The notes beneath the pieces were generated by a model that saw only the letters and a list, made by a program, of their open reading frames with translations, did not search any database and was not told where the DNA came from. A program made the translations under genes and the position numbers. This document shows, in pieces, positions 7,655-17,556 of a stretch of DNA of 64,000 nt. Each line of letters opens with the position of its first letter. Position 1 is the first letter of the stretch. Source of the stretch: CAVVST01 sp963750995 (GTDB lineage: Bacteria > Acidobacteriota > Vicinamibacteria > Vicinamibacterales > UBA2999); assembly GCA_963750995.1 (NCBI GenBank), contig CAVVST010000002.1, positions 1,178,001 through 1,242,000 of the forward strand, read 5' to 3'.

Positions 7655-9308
7655 ATGAACCATGGGTCTTTACGCGTCTGCGGGCGGAGGCTCGGCCAGG
7701 CGGCCGCGTTCCTGCTCCTGATGCCTTTCGCTACACAGGCGGCGGGGCAAACCGCCCCGGCGACGCCCCAGATGAACATGGCAAACATGGACCACCGCGG
7801 CGGCCTGCAGGGGCGGGTGCGGAACGACGCGGGCGCCGGCGTCCTCGACGCGACGGTCATGGCGGTCAACGCCGAGAACGGCGCGGAGTTCACGACGACG
7901 ACCGATGGCCAGGGGGCCTATGAGTTCGCCGCGCTGCCCGTCGGCCGCTATAACGTGTCAGCTCACGACGGGCGGGCTGGTGCGGTTCACCCAGCGCGAA
8001 GTGGAAGTGGCGATGGACGCGTCGCGAACACTGGACATTTCGCTCACCGCCGCCACCGCCGCGCAGGCGGCCGAAGGCGAACGCCAGGAGCTGCTGGGGA
8101 AGATCGCCACGCTCGAGCAGCGCATCACCGACCTCGAATCGAACACCGTCCTCTCAGAGCCGGAGACCCGCGTCCGCCGCGTCGAGGTGTACGTCGACCC
8201 GACCGGCGGCGAGCACGAGGAGCCGGTGCCCGGTGCGACGCCGGTCGTCACCTACCAGCGGGAGCGCGTCTATCGCCGCCAGACGATCAGCGAAAAAATC
8301 GATGAGGCGCTGGAAGACGCGGCGAGCCGGAGTGTCGCGGTGGGCGTTGACGCGGCGATGGCGACGCAGTTCGCCGGCCGGACCAAGAGCAGAAACGATC
8401 CCAACAACAGCGCGTACGCGCTGGCCTCCGCCGATCTCTTCTTCACCGCCGGGCTGGCGCAGTACACCATCTTCTTCGCCGACATCGTCGGCCTGAGCGG
8501 CGCACCGCCGGACGCGGAAATCCCGACCCTGACCCTGCTCAACGGCTATACGGCACGGCTGGTCAGGCAGAACGAGCTGAATCTTCGGGAAGCGTGGCTT
8601 CGCACCGAGCTGTTCGGGCAGCGACTGGCGTTGACCGCCGGCCGCCTCGATCTCACCAACTATTTCGACGCCAACGCGTTCGCCAACGACGAGAGCACCC
8701 AGTTCATCAGCGACGCGCTCGTCAACAACCAGATGCTCGGACTCGGCAGCAACGGCACCGGTGTGGGAATGGAATTCGATCCCAAGAACGGTTTCCGCTT
8801 CAAATTCGGCTTTCAGCAGAGCAACACCGACGCGACGAATCTCTCGGATTCGTTCTTCACGCTGTCGGAAGTCGGCTACACCTTCACGCCGTTCGCGCTG
8901 CCCGAAGGCTCATATCGCCTGTGGTGGCGCACCGACAACACCCCGGAAGACGTGCTCGGCAAGGGCCTGGGGTTCAGCTTCGATCAGAAACTGACACCGG
9001 TCGTGGGCCTCTTCGGACGCTACGGTATCGCGGGCCTCGAGGGTGACGACCGCGATAACTTTTACAGCGGCGGGTTTTCCTTCCAGAACGGGCTCACGGT
9101 GAGCCCGCTCGACACGTGGGGCGTCGGCTACGCCCAGATGGATCTCGTCACCGGCGAGCGTGAACATCTCGCCGAGGGCTACTACAATTTCCACCTGACC
9201 GATAAACTGCGGCTGTCGTTCCACCTCACGCATGTGCTCGACGAGCCCGAGGGTGGTGAGAAGTTCGGGTACCTGCTGCCGGGCATCCGGTTCCAGGCGG
9301 CGTTCTAG
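7655..9308 (+). CDS. Porin-like outer membrane protein with regulatory-like N-domain (one frame break)
   Basis: Two overlapping frames form one gene of ~550 residues if one extra base near 7957 is ignored. ATG 7655 gives a signal peptide ending TQAAGQT. A Met/His-rich stretch (QMNMANMDHRGG) follows, then a carboxypeptidase-regulatory-like domain (GGLQGRVRNDAGAGVLDATV to YEFAALPVGRYNV). In the second frame the same strand continues (LTTGGLVRFTQREVEV). Next come a coiled coil (EGERQELLGKIATLEQRITD) and a barrel similar to carbohydrate-selective OprB-type porins (FTAGLAQYTIFFADIV, LREAWLRTELF, LRLSFHLTHVLDEP), ending with aromatic Phe after QAA. A CTTCAG promoter lies upstream. It could be a metal or small-solute porin; specificity is unknown. 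The frame break is a single insertion and could be a consensus error. Confidence 0.7.
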
Positions 9309-9327
9309 CGCGTCAGGAGTACGAACC

Positions 9328-10516
9328 ATGACCAGCTCAATCATTCGCTTTGGAACTGCTCTCACGGTCGCCCTGCTCGGGGCGCTCGCCGCCGGCCTTC
9401 AAGCGCAGGGCGTCAAGATTACCGACCCGCGATCGGTTGTGATGATCGTGAACCGCGATTCGAACGACATCGGGTTCATGGACATCAAGACCCACAAGAT
9501 GGTGGGCAGGACCTTCCTGGGGAACAACGTCAACCCGCACATGGTGATGATGTCGCCCGACGGCCGCTACGTCGTCACCGGCGGCACGCGCGCCAACAAG
9601 GCGTACATCATCGACACGCGGACGCTGCAGCTGGTGAAGGTGATCCCGACCGACATCGCTCCCGAGCACCTGGCATTTTCGCCGGACGGCCGGTGGTATT
9701 ACCAGGGCAACCCGGACGGCGACTCGATCTCGGTCATCGACATGCAGTCGCTGAGCAAGATCAAGACGATCCCGGGATTCGCGGAGCCGCTCAACGTGAC
9801 ATTCCTTCCCGACGGGTCGAAAGCCTACATCGGCAACTACGGCGCCCACTGGGTGGGCGTCGTCGACGTCAGGCGGCACGAGCTGCTGAAGAAGATCCAG
9901 GTGGCGGAGGTGCCTGGCGTCGCGAAGCTCGACCCGGAGAAGTACCTCGGGCGAGATCCAGGGAATCAACATCGCCGCGCTGTCGAACGATGGCCGCTAT
10001 CTGTATGCGGCCGACAGCACCCTGGCCGTGGTCGGGGTGATCGATACCCGCGAAGACCGGGTGATCAAGACGATCCGCGTCGGCGCGAATCCGTGGCGCA
10101 TCTACATGAGCCATGACGGCCGGTACGGCATCACCGCCAACAACGGCGACGAGACGATCTCGATCATCGACACCCGCACCAACAGCGTGGCGGCCACGCT
10201 CGAGGCCGGGCCGGACATGACCGGCATCAACTTCGCCGCCGGCAAGGCGTTCGTCATCAGCTCGACCAGCGGCTTCGTCTACGTCTACGACATGAACAGC
10301 CTGAAGCCGGCGGGGCGGATCAAGGTGGGCACGAATGTCCAGCTCGAGACGGCGACGACCGATACCGCAGATGAGAAACTCTATCTGGCGGAATCGACCA
10401 ACCACGAGATCATGATCATCGACGCCAGGACGAACGCGATCGAGCGCGTCGGAAATGTCGGGCTGTACCCGTGGGGCACGCATATCATGGATAGCAAGGA
10501 CAATTACTGCCACTAG
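9328..10516 (+). CDS. Exported YVTN-family beta-propeller protein (one frame break)
   Basis: ATG 9328 has CAGGAG 9 bases upstream and a signal peptide ending AAGLQAQG. The protein is built of YVTN/lactonase-like repeats: GFMDIKTHKMVGRTF, MSPDGRYVVTGGTRANKAYI, FSPDGRWYYQGNPDGDSISV, AYIGNYGAHWVGVVDVRRHE, ISIIDTRTNSVAATLEAGPD. The frame changes once at about 9951 (after DPEKYLG). Skipping one C restores EIQGINIAALSNDGRYLYAA and a product of ~395 residues. It follows the porin gene by 19 bp and is probably co-transcribed. YVTN propellers near metal or cytochrome genes often bind metal or partner proteins, but the role here is unknown. Confidence 0.72.
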
Positions 10517-10519
10517 TTC

Positions 10520-10646
10520 CAGTCCGGCTGAAGCCGGACACTACGCATGAAACGGCCACCGGACACTACGCATCAGCAGCCGTAGTGTCCGGCTTCAGCC
10601 GGACCCTGTAATGTCCGGCTTCGGGCGGACCCGGTGCAACAGGTAC
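10520..10646. repeat. Cluster of GTCCGGCTTCAGCCGGAC palindromes
   Basis: Four full or partial copies of the palindrome GTCCGGCTTCAGCCGGAC, with flanking ACACTACGCAT or CGTAGTGTCC, occupy the spacer between the propeller gene and the RND adaptor gene. The orientation alternates, which gives long potential hairpins. It is one of about seven such clusters in the window. Confidence 0.85.
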
Positions 10647-10650
10647 GGAC

Positions 10651-11329
10651 ATGCACCGCCCCCTCCTGCTCCTGCCCTTCCCCATCGCCATCGCGCATCG
10701 CGATCGTCATGTTGATCGTGGCGGTCGGCGCCGACGCCCAGAGCGTACGCGATCACGTGCGCATCACGCCGGACCGTTCCACCGTCGTCAGCGACAAGCA
10801 GGCGTCGGAGCTGACCCTGACGGTCACTGAGGCCGCCGTGCGCCCGATTCAGATCTGGGTCCGGACCGCCGGCCTGATCGACGCCTCGAAGAAGGTCGTC
10901 ACCGCGAATGTCGGCGCGGGCGAAGCGGCGCTGGTGAAAGTGGGACAACGTGTCCGCGCCTTCTCACCTGAATCTCGATCGCGGATGTATCAGGCGACCG
11001 TCTCGCGCGTGTCGGCACGGGACAACGGGACGGCGGTGACGGCCACGCTCAACGGCCGCGCCTTCGAAACCAGTACCCATTACGTGCTGGAAATCGTCGC
11101 CGAGGGTGGCGAGTTCCTCTCGGTCCCGAACGAAGCCATCATCGAAACCGGCGGCAAGCAGGTGGTCTACGTGCAGCAGGCCGGCGGCAGCTACATGCCA
11201 CGGGATGTCAAGGCCGGCATCCGCGGCGAACTGTTTACGCAGGTGCTGGAAGGGCTGAAACCTGGCGAACAGGTGGTCACGATCGGCAGCTTCTTCATCG
11301 ACGCCGACCACAAGCTGAAGAACCCATAG
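10651..11329 (+). CDS. Short RND efflux periplasmic adaptor lacking the alpha-hairpin (one frame break)
   Basis: The signal peptide begins at ATG 10651 (MHRPLLLLPFPIAIA) and continues in the next frame (IAIVMLIVAVGADAQS) after one missing base near 10695. The mature part has ~200 residues. RTAGLIDASKKVVTANVGAG runs directly into EAALVKVGQRVRAFSPESRS. That joins the two halves of a lipoyl-like domain without the usual long helical hairpin, followed by the beta-barrel (ATVSRVSARDNGTAVTATLN) and the membrane-proximal domain (GEFLSVPNEAIIETGGKQVV, EGLKPGEQVVTIGSFFIDAD). CusB-type adaptors are normally ~380-500 residues. The gene ends 9 bp before the CusA/CzcA-type pump gene, so it is the likely adaptor of that pump. 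Confidence 0.72.
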
Positions 11330-11338
11330 CCGTACCCA

Positions 11339-14300
11339 ATGATCACCGCCATCATTGAGCACGTCATCCGGTTCCGCTGGATCGTGTCGGCCGGCGTCGC
11401 GCTCCTGGCCGCGCTCAGCATCTATGCCCTGCGCACGGCGGCGCTGGATGCCATTCCCGATATCTCGGACCCGCAGATCATCGTCTATTCGAAGTGGCCG
11501 CGCAGCCCGCAGCTGATCGAAACCGAGGTCACCGAGCCGGTGATTCGCGCGCTGGCCGGCTCCCCCGACATCCGATCGATTCGCGGTACCTCGCACATGG
11601 GGTACTCGTTCGTCTACGTCATCCTCGAGAACCCGGGTCGCCGCGCCGCGGTCCGCCAGTTCGTCGCCGATCGCCTCAACGCAATCCGCATGCAGCTGCC
11701 TGCCGACGCCAACGTCGTCGTCGGGCCGAACGCCAGCAGCATGGGCTGGATCTTCCAGTACGCGCTGCGCGACCGCGAGGGGAACCGCGACCTGCGCGAG
11801 CTGCGGCTGCTGAACGAGAGCCTGGTGAAGCCGGCGCTGCAGTCGGCGCCCGGGGTTGCGGAGGTCGCCTCGGTCGGCGGCCTGGAGAAGCAGTACCAGA
11901 TCAAGCTGTTTCCCCCGCTCCTCGCCGAGCGGAGCGTGTCACTCGGGCAGGTCCTCGGCGCCGTCCAGGGCGCGTTCCAGGAAGCCGGCGGGCGGACCAT
12001 CGAAGTCACCAACCGCGAGTACCAGCTGCGCGGCGGCGTCTCGGGCGACAGCATCGACCGGCTCGAGTTCCTCGTCCTCGGGCGCGACCGATCCGGAGCG
12101 CCCGTTCAGCTCAAGGACGTCGGCTATATCCAGGTCGGCTACGACCTCCGCCGCGGCATCGCCGATCTCGACGGCACCGGTGAAGTAGTGGGCGGCATCG
12201 CGATTATGGAGCAGGGCCGCAACGTCCTCGCCGTCACCGGCGAGCTGCTCCAGAAACTCGAGGCCCTCCGGCCCTCCCTGCCGGACGGCATCGAGATCAT
12301 TCCCACCTACAACAGGTCCTCGCTGATCTGGAATACCCTGACCAACTTCTCGCAGGCGCTCGCCTACGAGCTGCTTGTGGTCATCCTCGTGATTGCGGTG
12401 GCGCTCAGGAACGTCCGTGCCGCGATTGCGCCGGTCTGCGTTCTGCTGCTGGGAACGCTCTTCACCGCGCTGCCGCTTGCGGCATTCAACCAGACGATCA
12501 ACCTGTTCTCGCTGGCCGGGCTGGCAATCGCCATCGGCGAGATGGCCGACGCGACCATCGTCATCGTCGAGAACTGCACCGCGCAGCTGGCCCGGCAACG
12601 CGACCTCACGCCCGCCGCCAAGCTGCGGATGATCATCCAGTCGACGGCGACGATGACCCGTCCGCTGCTCTTTTCGATGCTGATCATCGTCACGTCGTTC
12701 CTGCCGATTTTCTTCCTCGGCGAGCGCGAAGGACGGCTGTTCAATCCCCTGGCATTCGGCAAGACCTCGGCAATGGCGTTTTCAACGCTGCTGACGCTGT
12801 TCCTGTTGCCGATCGTGATCGTGTGGATCTTCAAGCACGGCAACTGGACGCCGCCGATGGAAGCGGAAGGGCGGTTCGCGCGCGGCTATCGTCGCTCTCT
12901 CACCTGGACGATCCGCCACCGCTACGCCTTTGTCGGCCTGAGCGCGGTGCTGCTGATCGTCGCCGCCGTGTTGATGCTGCGCTTCCAGAAGGACTACATG
13001 CCGGAAATGGAGGAAGGCTCGATCCTCTACATGCCGACGACGCTGCCGGGGCTGCCCTCGCGTGAGGCCGGCTGGATCGTCCAGCAGATGGACCGGAAGC
13101 TCAAGGAGTTTCCCGAAGTCGAACGCGTGTTCGGCAAGCTCGGGCGCGCCGATACCGCCACCGATCCGGCGCCGGTCGAAATGATCGAAACGACGGTGAC
13201 ATTGAAACCGCAGTCGGAGTGGCGCGACGGGATGACCAAGGACAAGCTCATCGCCGAAATGAACCAGGCGATGCAGGTTGTTGGCTACGTCAACAGCTGG
13301 ACGCAGCCGATCAACACCCGGGTGATGATGCAGGACACGGGCATCCAGACGCCGGTCGGCATCAAGGTGAAGGGCGCCGATCTCGGAACCGTGCAGCAGG
13401 TGGCACAACAGGTGGAGACCCTGCTCACGGATTTTCCGGGCACCCAGTCGGTCATCGCCGAGCGGATCTCACAGGGCTACTTCGTGGACGCGCAGCTCGA
13501 CTTCGAGCGGATGGCGCGCCGCGGCGTGACGATGGACGAGGCGCTGCCGACGGTGAGGTTCGCGATCGGCGGCGACAACGTGATCGGAGTTCGCCAGGAG
13601 GACAAGACCGTCGTCCCACTCGCAATTCAGTATCGCCTGAGTACATCGACACGCTGGAGAAGGTACGGAACACCCCGGTGATCACCGCGACCGGCGAATC
13701 GGTCGCGTTGAGCGACATCGCCAGCGTCGAAGTCCGGGAAGCGCCGGAGATGATCCGGAACGACAACGGCGAGCTAGCAGGCTACATCTACGTTTACCTT
13801 CGCGATATCACCGCACCGGAGTACGTCGATCGCGCCCGCGCACATCTCCAGGCGAACCTGGAGCTGCCGCCTGGCTACACCATCGAATGGACCGGTTTGT
13901 ACCAGTACGCCGAGGACGCGCGCGCCAAGCTGGCCGTCGTGGTGCCGATCACGCTCGTGATCATGTTCGCGCTGCTGATCATGGCATTCCGATCGGTGGC
14001 CGACAGCTCGCTGATCATGCTGTCGGCGCCGTTCGCGCTGGTCGGGGGCGTCTTCCTGCAGTGGCAGCAGGGCTTCTCGATGACCACCGCCGTCATCATC
14101 GGCTACGTCTCGCTCTTTGCGGTCGCGATCCAGACGGGCATCATCATGATCGAGTTCATTCGCGAGGCGCTGGCCCACCGCACGCCGGAACAGACCTATA
14201 TGGATGCGGTGATCGAGGGGTCTGCCGCCAGGCTGCGACCGAAGCTGATGACGGTGGCGACCACGGTCTTCGGCCTGCTGCCGATCATGTTTGCAACCGG

Positions 14301-14430
14301 TTCGGGCATGGACATCACCAAGCCGATTGCCACGCCGACGTTTGGCGGAATGATCAGCTCGACGGTTTACGTGCTCTTCCTGATCCCCTGCCTGTTTGCG
14401 ATCGGCGAAGATATCCGGAGGAGACAGATC
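11339..14430 (+). CDS. CusA/CzcA-type heavy-metal RND efflux pump (one frame break)
   Basis: About 1030 residues when one missing base near 13637 is restored (frame ends ...LAIQY and resumes SPEYIDTLEKVRNTPV). That is the normal length for the heavy-metal (HME) RND family. Visible landmarks: first TM helix (FRWIVSAGVALLAALSIYAL); LDAIPDISDPQIIVYSKWPR; the TM4 region AIAIGEMADATIVIVEN, whose Asp and Glu correspond to the proton-relay acidic residues; periplasmic loop 2 start FQKDYMPEMEEGSILYMPTT; the TM10-12 block ending VLFLIPCLFAIGEDIRRR. It should export monovalent (Cu/Ag) or divalent cations from periplasm or cytoplasm with the adaptor encoded just upstream. No stop codon occurs at the normal C-terminus; the frame continues into the lipoprotein gene at 14431. 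Confidence 0.85.
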
Positions 14431-14886
14431 GTGAGAAACAGCTTGTTTGGCAAGGCGGCCGCGTCGACAGCGGTCCTCGTCCTGGCGTGCGCAGCCGCGT
14501 CGTGCACGGGCGAGAGCACGCAGGAGACGACGACGCCCGCTCCGGTTTCCATTCCGGCCTCGCAGCCGTCGGCGCAGGGCGTCACGGTGCAATTCACGAG
14601 CGAACCCAATCCACCTGTGTCGGGGAGTAACCAGATCGAGGTCATGGTGATGGAAAACGGCGCGCCGGTGACCGACGCGACCGTGGAGGCGGTGTTTTCG
14701 ATGCCGGCGATGCCATCGATGAACATGCCTGCCATGCGCAGCGCGGCGCCGCTGACGCACGCCGGCGAGGGACGCTACCGCGGCACCGGCGAGCTCGCCA
14801 TGAGCGGCACCTGGAACGTCACCGTGACCGCCGCGCGCGGCGGCCAGGAAATCGGGCGCACCAACCTGAGCGTCGTCGCAGAGTAG
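14431..14886 (+). CDS. Met-rich FixH/YtkA-like lipoprotein, in frame with the RND pump
   Basis: A GTG at 14431 preceded by GGAGGAG (14416-14422) opens a lipoprotein signal MRNSLFGKAAASTAVLVLAC with lipobox region LACAAASC. The 151-residue product has a Thr/Pro-rich linker and a beta-sandwich of the YtkA/FixH type (VTVQFTSEPNPPVSGSNQIE, GRYRGTGELAMSGTWNVTVT). A Met cluster (SMPAMPSMNMPAMRS) recalls periplasmic Cu(I)-binding motifs. It is in frame with the pump gene, without an intervening stop. The GTG overlaps a TGA that would end the pump in the frame used before its break. Either a natural GTGA-overlap pair has been disturbed by an indel, or this is a genuine fusion placing a metal-binding domain in the periplasm. 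Confidence 0.72.
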   Translation: MRNSLFGKAAASTAVLVLACAAASCTGESTQETTTPAPVSIPASQPSAQGVTVQFTSEPNPPVSGSNQIEVMVMENGAPVTDATVEAVFSMPAMPSMNMPAMRSAAPLTHAGEGRYRGTGELAMSGTWNVTVTAARGGQEIGRTNLSVVAE

Positions 14887-14911
14887 CACTCGCGTTCGTT
14901 CCTGACGAAAA

Positions 14912-14957
14912 CTTCAGCAAAACTTCAGTTGTAGGCCTCTAGCCGCTGCGATACCGT
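14912..14957 (+). promoter_or_regulatory. Tandem CTTCAG box upstream of TonB receptor
   Basis: Perfect hexamers CTTCAG at 14912-14917 and 14923-14928 (11-bp period), followed after 21-23 bp by a GATACCGT stretch that can serve as -10. The start codon at 15029 lies about 70 bp further. It matches the sites at 7561, 23174 and 28129. Confidence 0.65.
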
Positions 14958-15028
14958 TCGCGGCCATGCCGCGATCTGCGTGGAAAGCACGCGCACGGAC
15001 GCGGGACGTCTGAAGGAGCGAAGCCATC

Positions 15029-17420
15029 ATGAATGCTGTCCGTCTTTCCTGCGTTGCCGTCGCTCTCCTGCTCGGTATGGCCGCATCCGCGGCCGCGCAG
15101 ACTGCCTTGATCAAGGCCCGCGTCACTGACCCGGACCGCGCGGCCGTCGTCGGCGCCGCCGTCGTCCTCACGCACGTTCCCTCGGGCGCGCAGCAGAACG
15201 GCCTGACGCGCGACGACGGGACGCTGCAGGTCGAAGGATTGCCGCTTGGCGAGTACCGTTTGGAAGTCATCGCCACCGGCTTCACGCTGTACACACAGAC
15301 CATCACGCTCGGCACCGAAGCCCGCGCGCTCGACATCGCGCTGGAGATTGCCGGCTTCCGCGAAGAGGTCACCGTGGAGGGCGTGGCGACGGTGCCGACG
15401 ATTGGCCGAATCAGAACGCCGCTCCGGGACCAGCCGCTGACCGTCAACACGCTGACCTCCGAGTTCCTCGAGGCTCATGCGATCAACGACGTCGTCACGG
15501 CACTCCAGAACGTGTCGTCGGTGGCCGCCTACACGACCTACGGCGTGTACCAGTCATACGTGTTCCGAGGTTTCAGCGACTCGGTAATGATGGTCGACGG
15601 CATCCGGAACGAAGGCAATCGGGTCAACACCCAGCTGGCGAACGTCGACCGGCTCGAGGTGCTGAAGGGGCCGGCCTCGGTGCTTTACGGCGGCAACGCC
15701 ATCGGCGGCGCGGTGAACCTCGTGCTCAAGAAGCCGACGCCCGAGCCCGTCTACGACGCTTCACTGGGCGCGGGACGATGGGATACCTATCGCGGCTCGT
15801 TCGGGGCGGGCGGGCGCCTGCTCGGCGATAGAAACGGCCTGTTCTACCGGCTCGATGTCGGTGGTGAGTCGGCCACCAACTTCCGGCATGACCCGTCGAA
15901 GCGGCTCAACGTCACGCCGTCGATCATGTGGCGGATCTCCAACGCCGCTCAATTGGACGTGCGGCACATGTACGACCGCGTGCGGGTCAGCGCCGACGGC
16001 GGGATCCCGCTGGTGCCGCTCACGGCCGGCTTCGTGCCCGACCCGGAGCGCACCGCCATTGGCGACCCGCTGTCGCGCGCGGTGCAGGGCGACGGCACTG
16101 ACGTGATCCCGAGGGTCGACCGGGGCACCCGCTACAACACGCCCCAGGACTTCGGGCGCGGGCTCGAAAACAACACGCGAATCAGTTACTCGCACATGGT
16201 CGGCACGCTCGCGTTCCGGAACACCGTCGGCTACCGCTACTTCGACGACCACTACTGGACAACGGAGTTCCTCGACGTGACGCCGCCAAGCCGGGTCAAC
16301 CGGGGCTTCCTCTACTTCAAGCACCATGGCCGTCCCTGGGTGAACCAGGCCGAGCTCGCCGGGCGGGTGAAATTCGGTGTCGAGCACGACGTCCTGGTCG
16401 GGTGGGACTACCAGCTCTACGACAACTTCACGCACCGGCGCGCCGCCGCGAACTTCAACACGACGCCGCTGGACCTCTACAACCCGGTCGAGACCCACGT
16501 ATCGGTGGACGTGTTCAGTTTTCCGGTGACCCGCATCGACTACTCCACGCAGCGCACACACGGTGTTTTCGTCCAGGACGCGCTCGCATTGACGTCACGA
16601 CTCAAAGTGGTTGCGGGCGTGCGGGTTGACCGCCTCCGGCGCAGCGCCCACAACAACCCGGTTGCGAACGGCACCGAGACCGAGGGGCCGGTGACCAGGG
16701 GCCGGTCGGGCGACGTCACCTACCGGGCGGGAGTCGTCTATCAGCCGACCGGTGCGTTCGATCTGTATGCCCAGAACTCCACGTCATTCAAGCCGAATTT
16801 CAGCGTCCAGCCCGATGGCACGCTTCTCGAACCGGAGTACGGAGAGCTGTTCGAGGTGGGACAGCGGGTGCGCATGATGCAGGAGCGGCTGGAGCTGTCG
16901 TCAGCGGTTTACGAGATCGAGAAGCGGAACGTCGCACGCTCGATCGGCGGCGGCCGCTTCGACCAGATCGGCAAGGTCAGGTCGCGCGGGTTCGAAGCCG
17001 ATCTGCGTGGCCGGCTGGCCCTCTATGTGGAACGTCGACCTGGGCTACGGGTTCACCAAGGCGAAGCTGGTCGATTTCCTGACGAGTGCCGGCGCCAATC
17101 TCTCCGGCAATGTGCCGCGGCGGGCGCCGGAGCACACCCTCAGCGTCTCGACGTCGTACGGATGGCAGAACGGTCTGTCGCTGACCGCCGGGGCCCGGGT
17201 CGTCGGCGAACAGTTCATCAACGACAACAACGCCGTGCGGTTCAACGCCTACAACCTGCTCAACCTGGGCGCCGCCTACACCAGGGGCCGCGCGCAGTTC
17301 GTGCTCAATCTGACCAATGTCACCGATGAGGTGTACTGGACGTCGTCGCTCGGCAACCGGCAGCTGTATCCCGGACAACCCTTCAACGTCATCGCCACCG
17401 TGCGAGTCCGGACGAATTGA
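15029..17420 (+). CDS. TonB-dependent siderophore/metal-type receptor (one frame break)
   Basis: About 796 residues once a single extra base near 17020 is ignored (CCC run, ...RGRLA then SMWNVDLGYGFTKAKL). The signal peptide ends ASAAAQT. A carboxypeptidase-regulatory-like domain follows, then the plug (LRDQPLTVNTLTSEFLEAHA, VTALQNVSSVAAYTTYGVYQ, SYVFRGFSDSVMMVDGIRNE, VDRLEVLKGPASVLYGGNAI). The barrel carries siderophore-receptor-like motifs (GAFDLYAQNSTSFKPNFSV, RGFEADLRG). It ends QPFNVIATVRVRTN rather than in a canonical terminal Phe. SD-like AAGGAG precedes the ATG. A CTTCAG promoter upstream and a substrate-binding protein gene downstream suggest import of a metal complex; the substrate cannot be read from sequence. 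Confidence 0.82.
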
Positions 17421-17433
17421 CCTGTTCAAATCA

Positions 17434-17534
17434 GGCGGGTCCGCTGCGCGGAACCCGCCCCACGTCCATAAGGTCGGGTCCGCGCACGGACCTGGCTAGG
17501 ACACGTAGGCCGGGTTCCGCGCCGCGGACCCGGC
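17434..17534. repeat. GGCGGGTCCGC-GCGGAACCCGCC palindrome pair
   Basis: Three palindromic blocks (ggcgggtccgctgcgcggaa..., gggtccgcgcacggacc, gccgggttccgcgccgcgga...) stand in the 118-bp gap between the TonB receptor and the substrate-binding protein. Related blocks occur at 46970-47092 and, more loosely, 35812-35850. Confidence 0.8.
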
Positions 17535-17556
17535 TGGGATGAGTGAGGGCCGACGT

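Noticed and set aside
10520..10646. Possible CRISPR-like array in the repeat cluster
   Set aside because: The units are palindromes in alternating orientation with irregular spacing, without equal-length unique spacers or cas genes.
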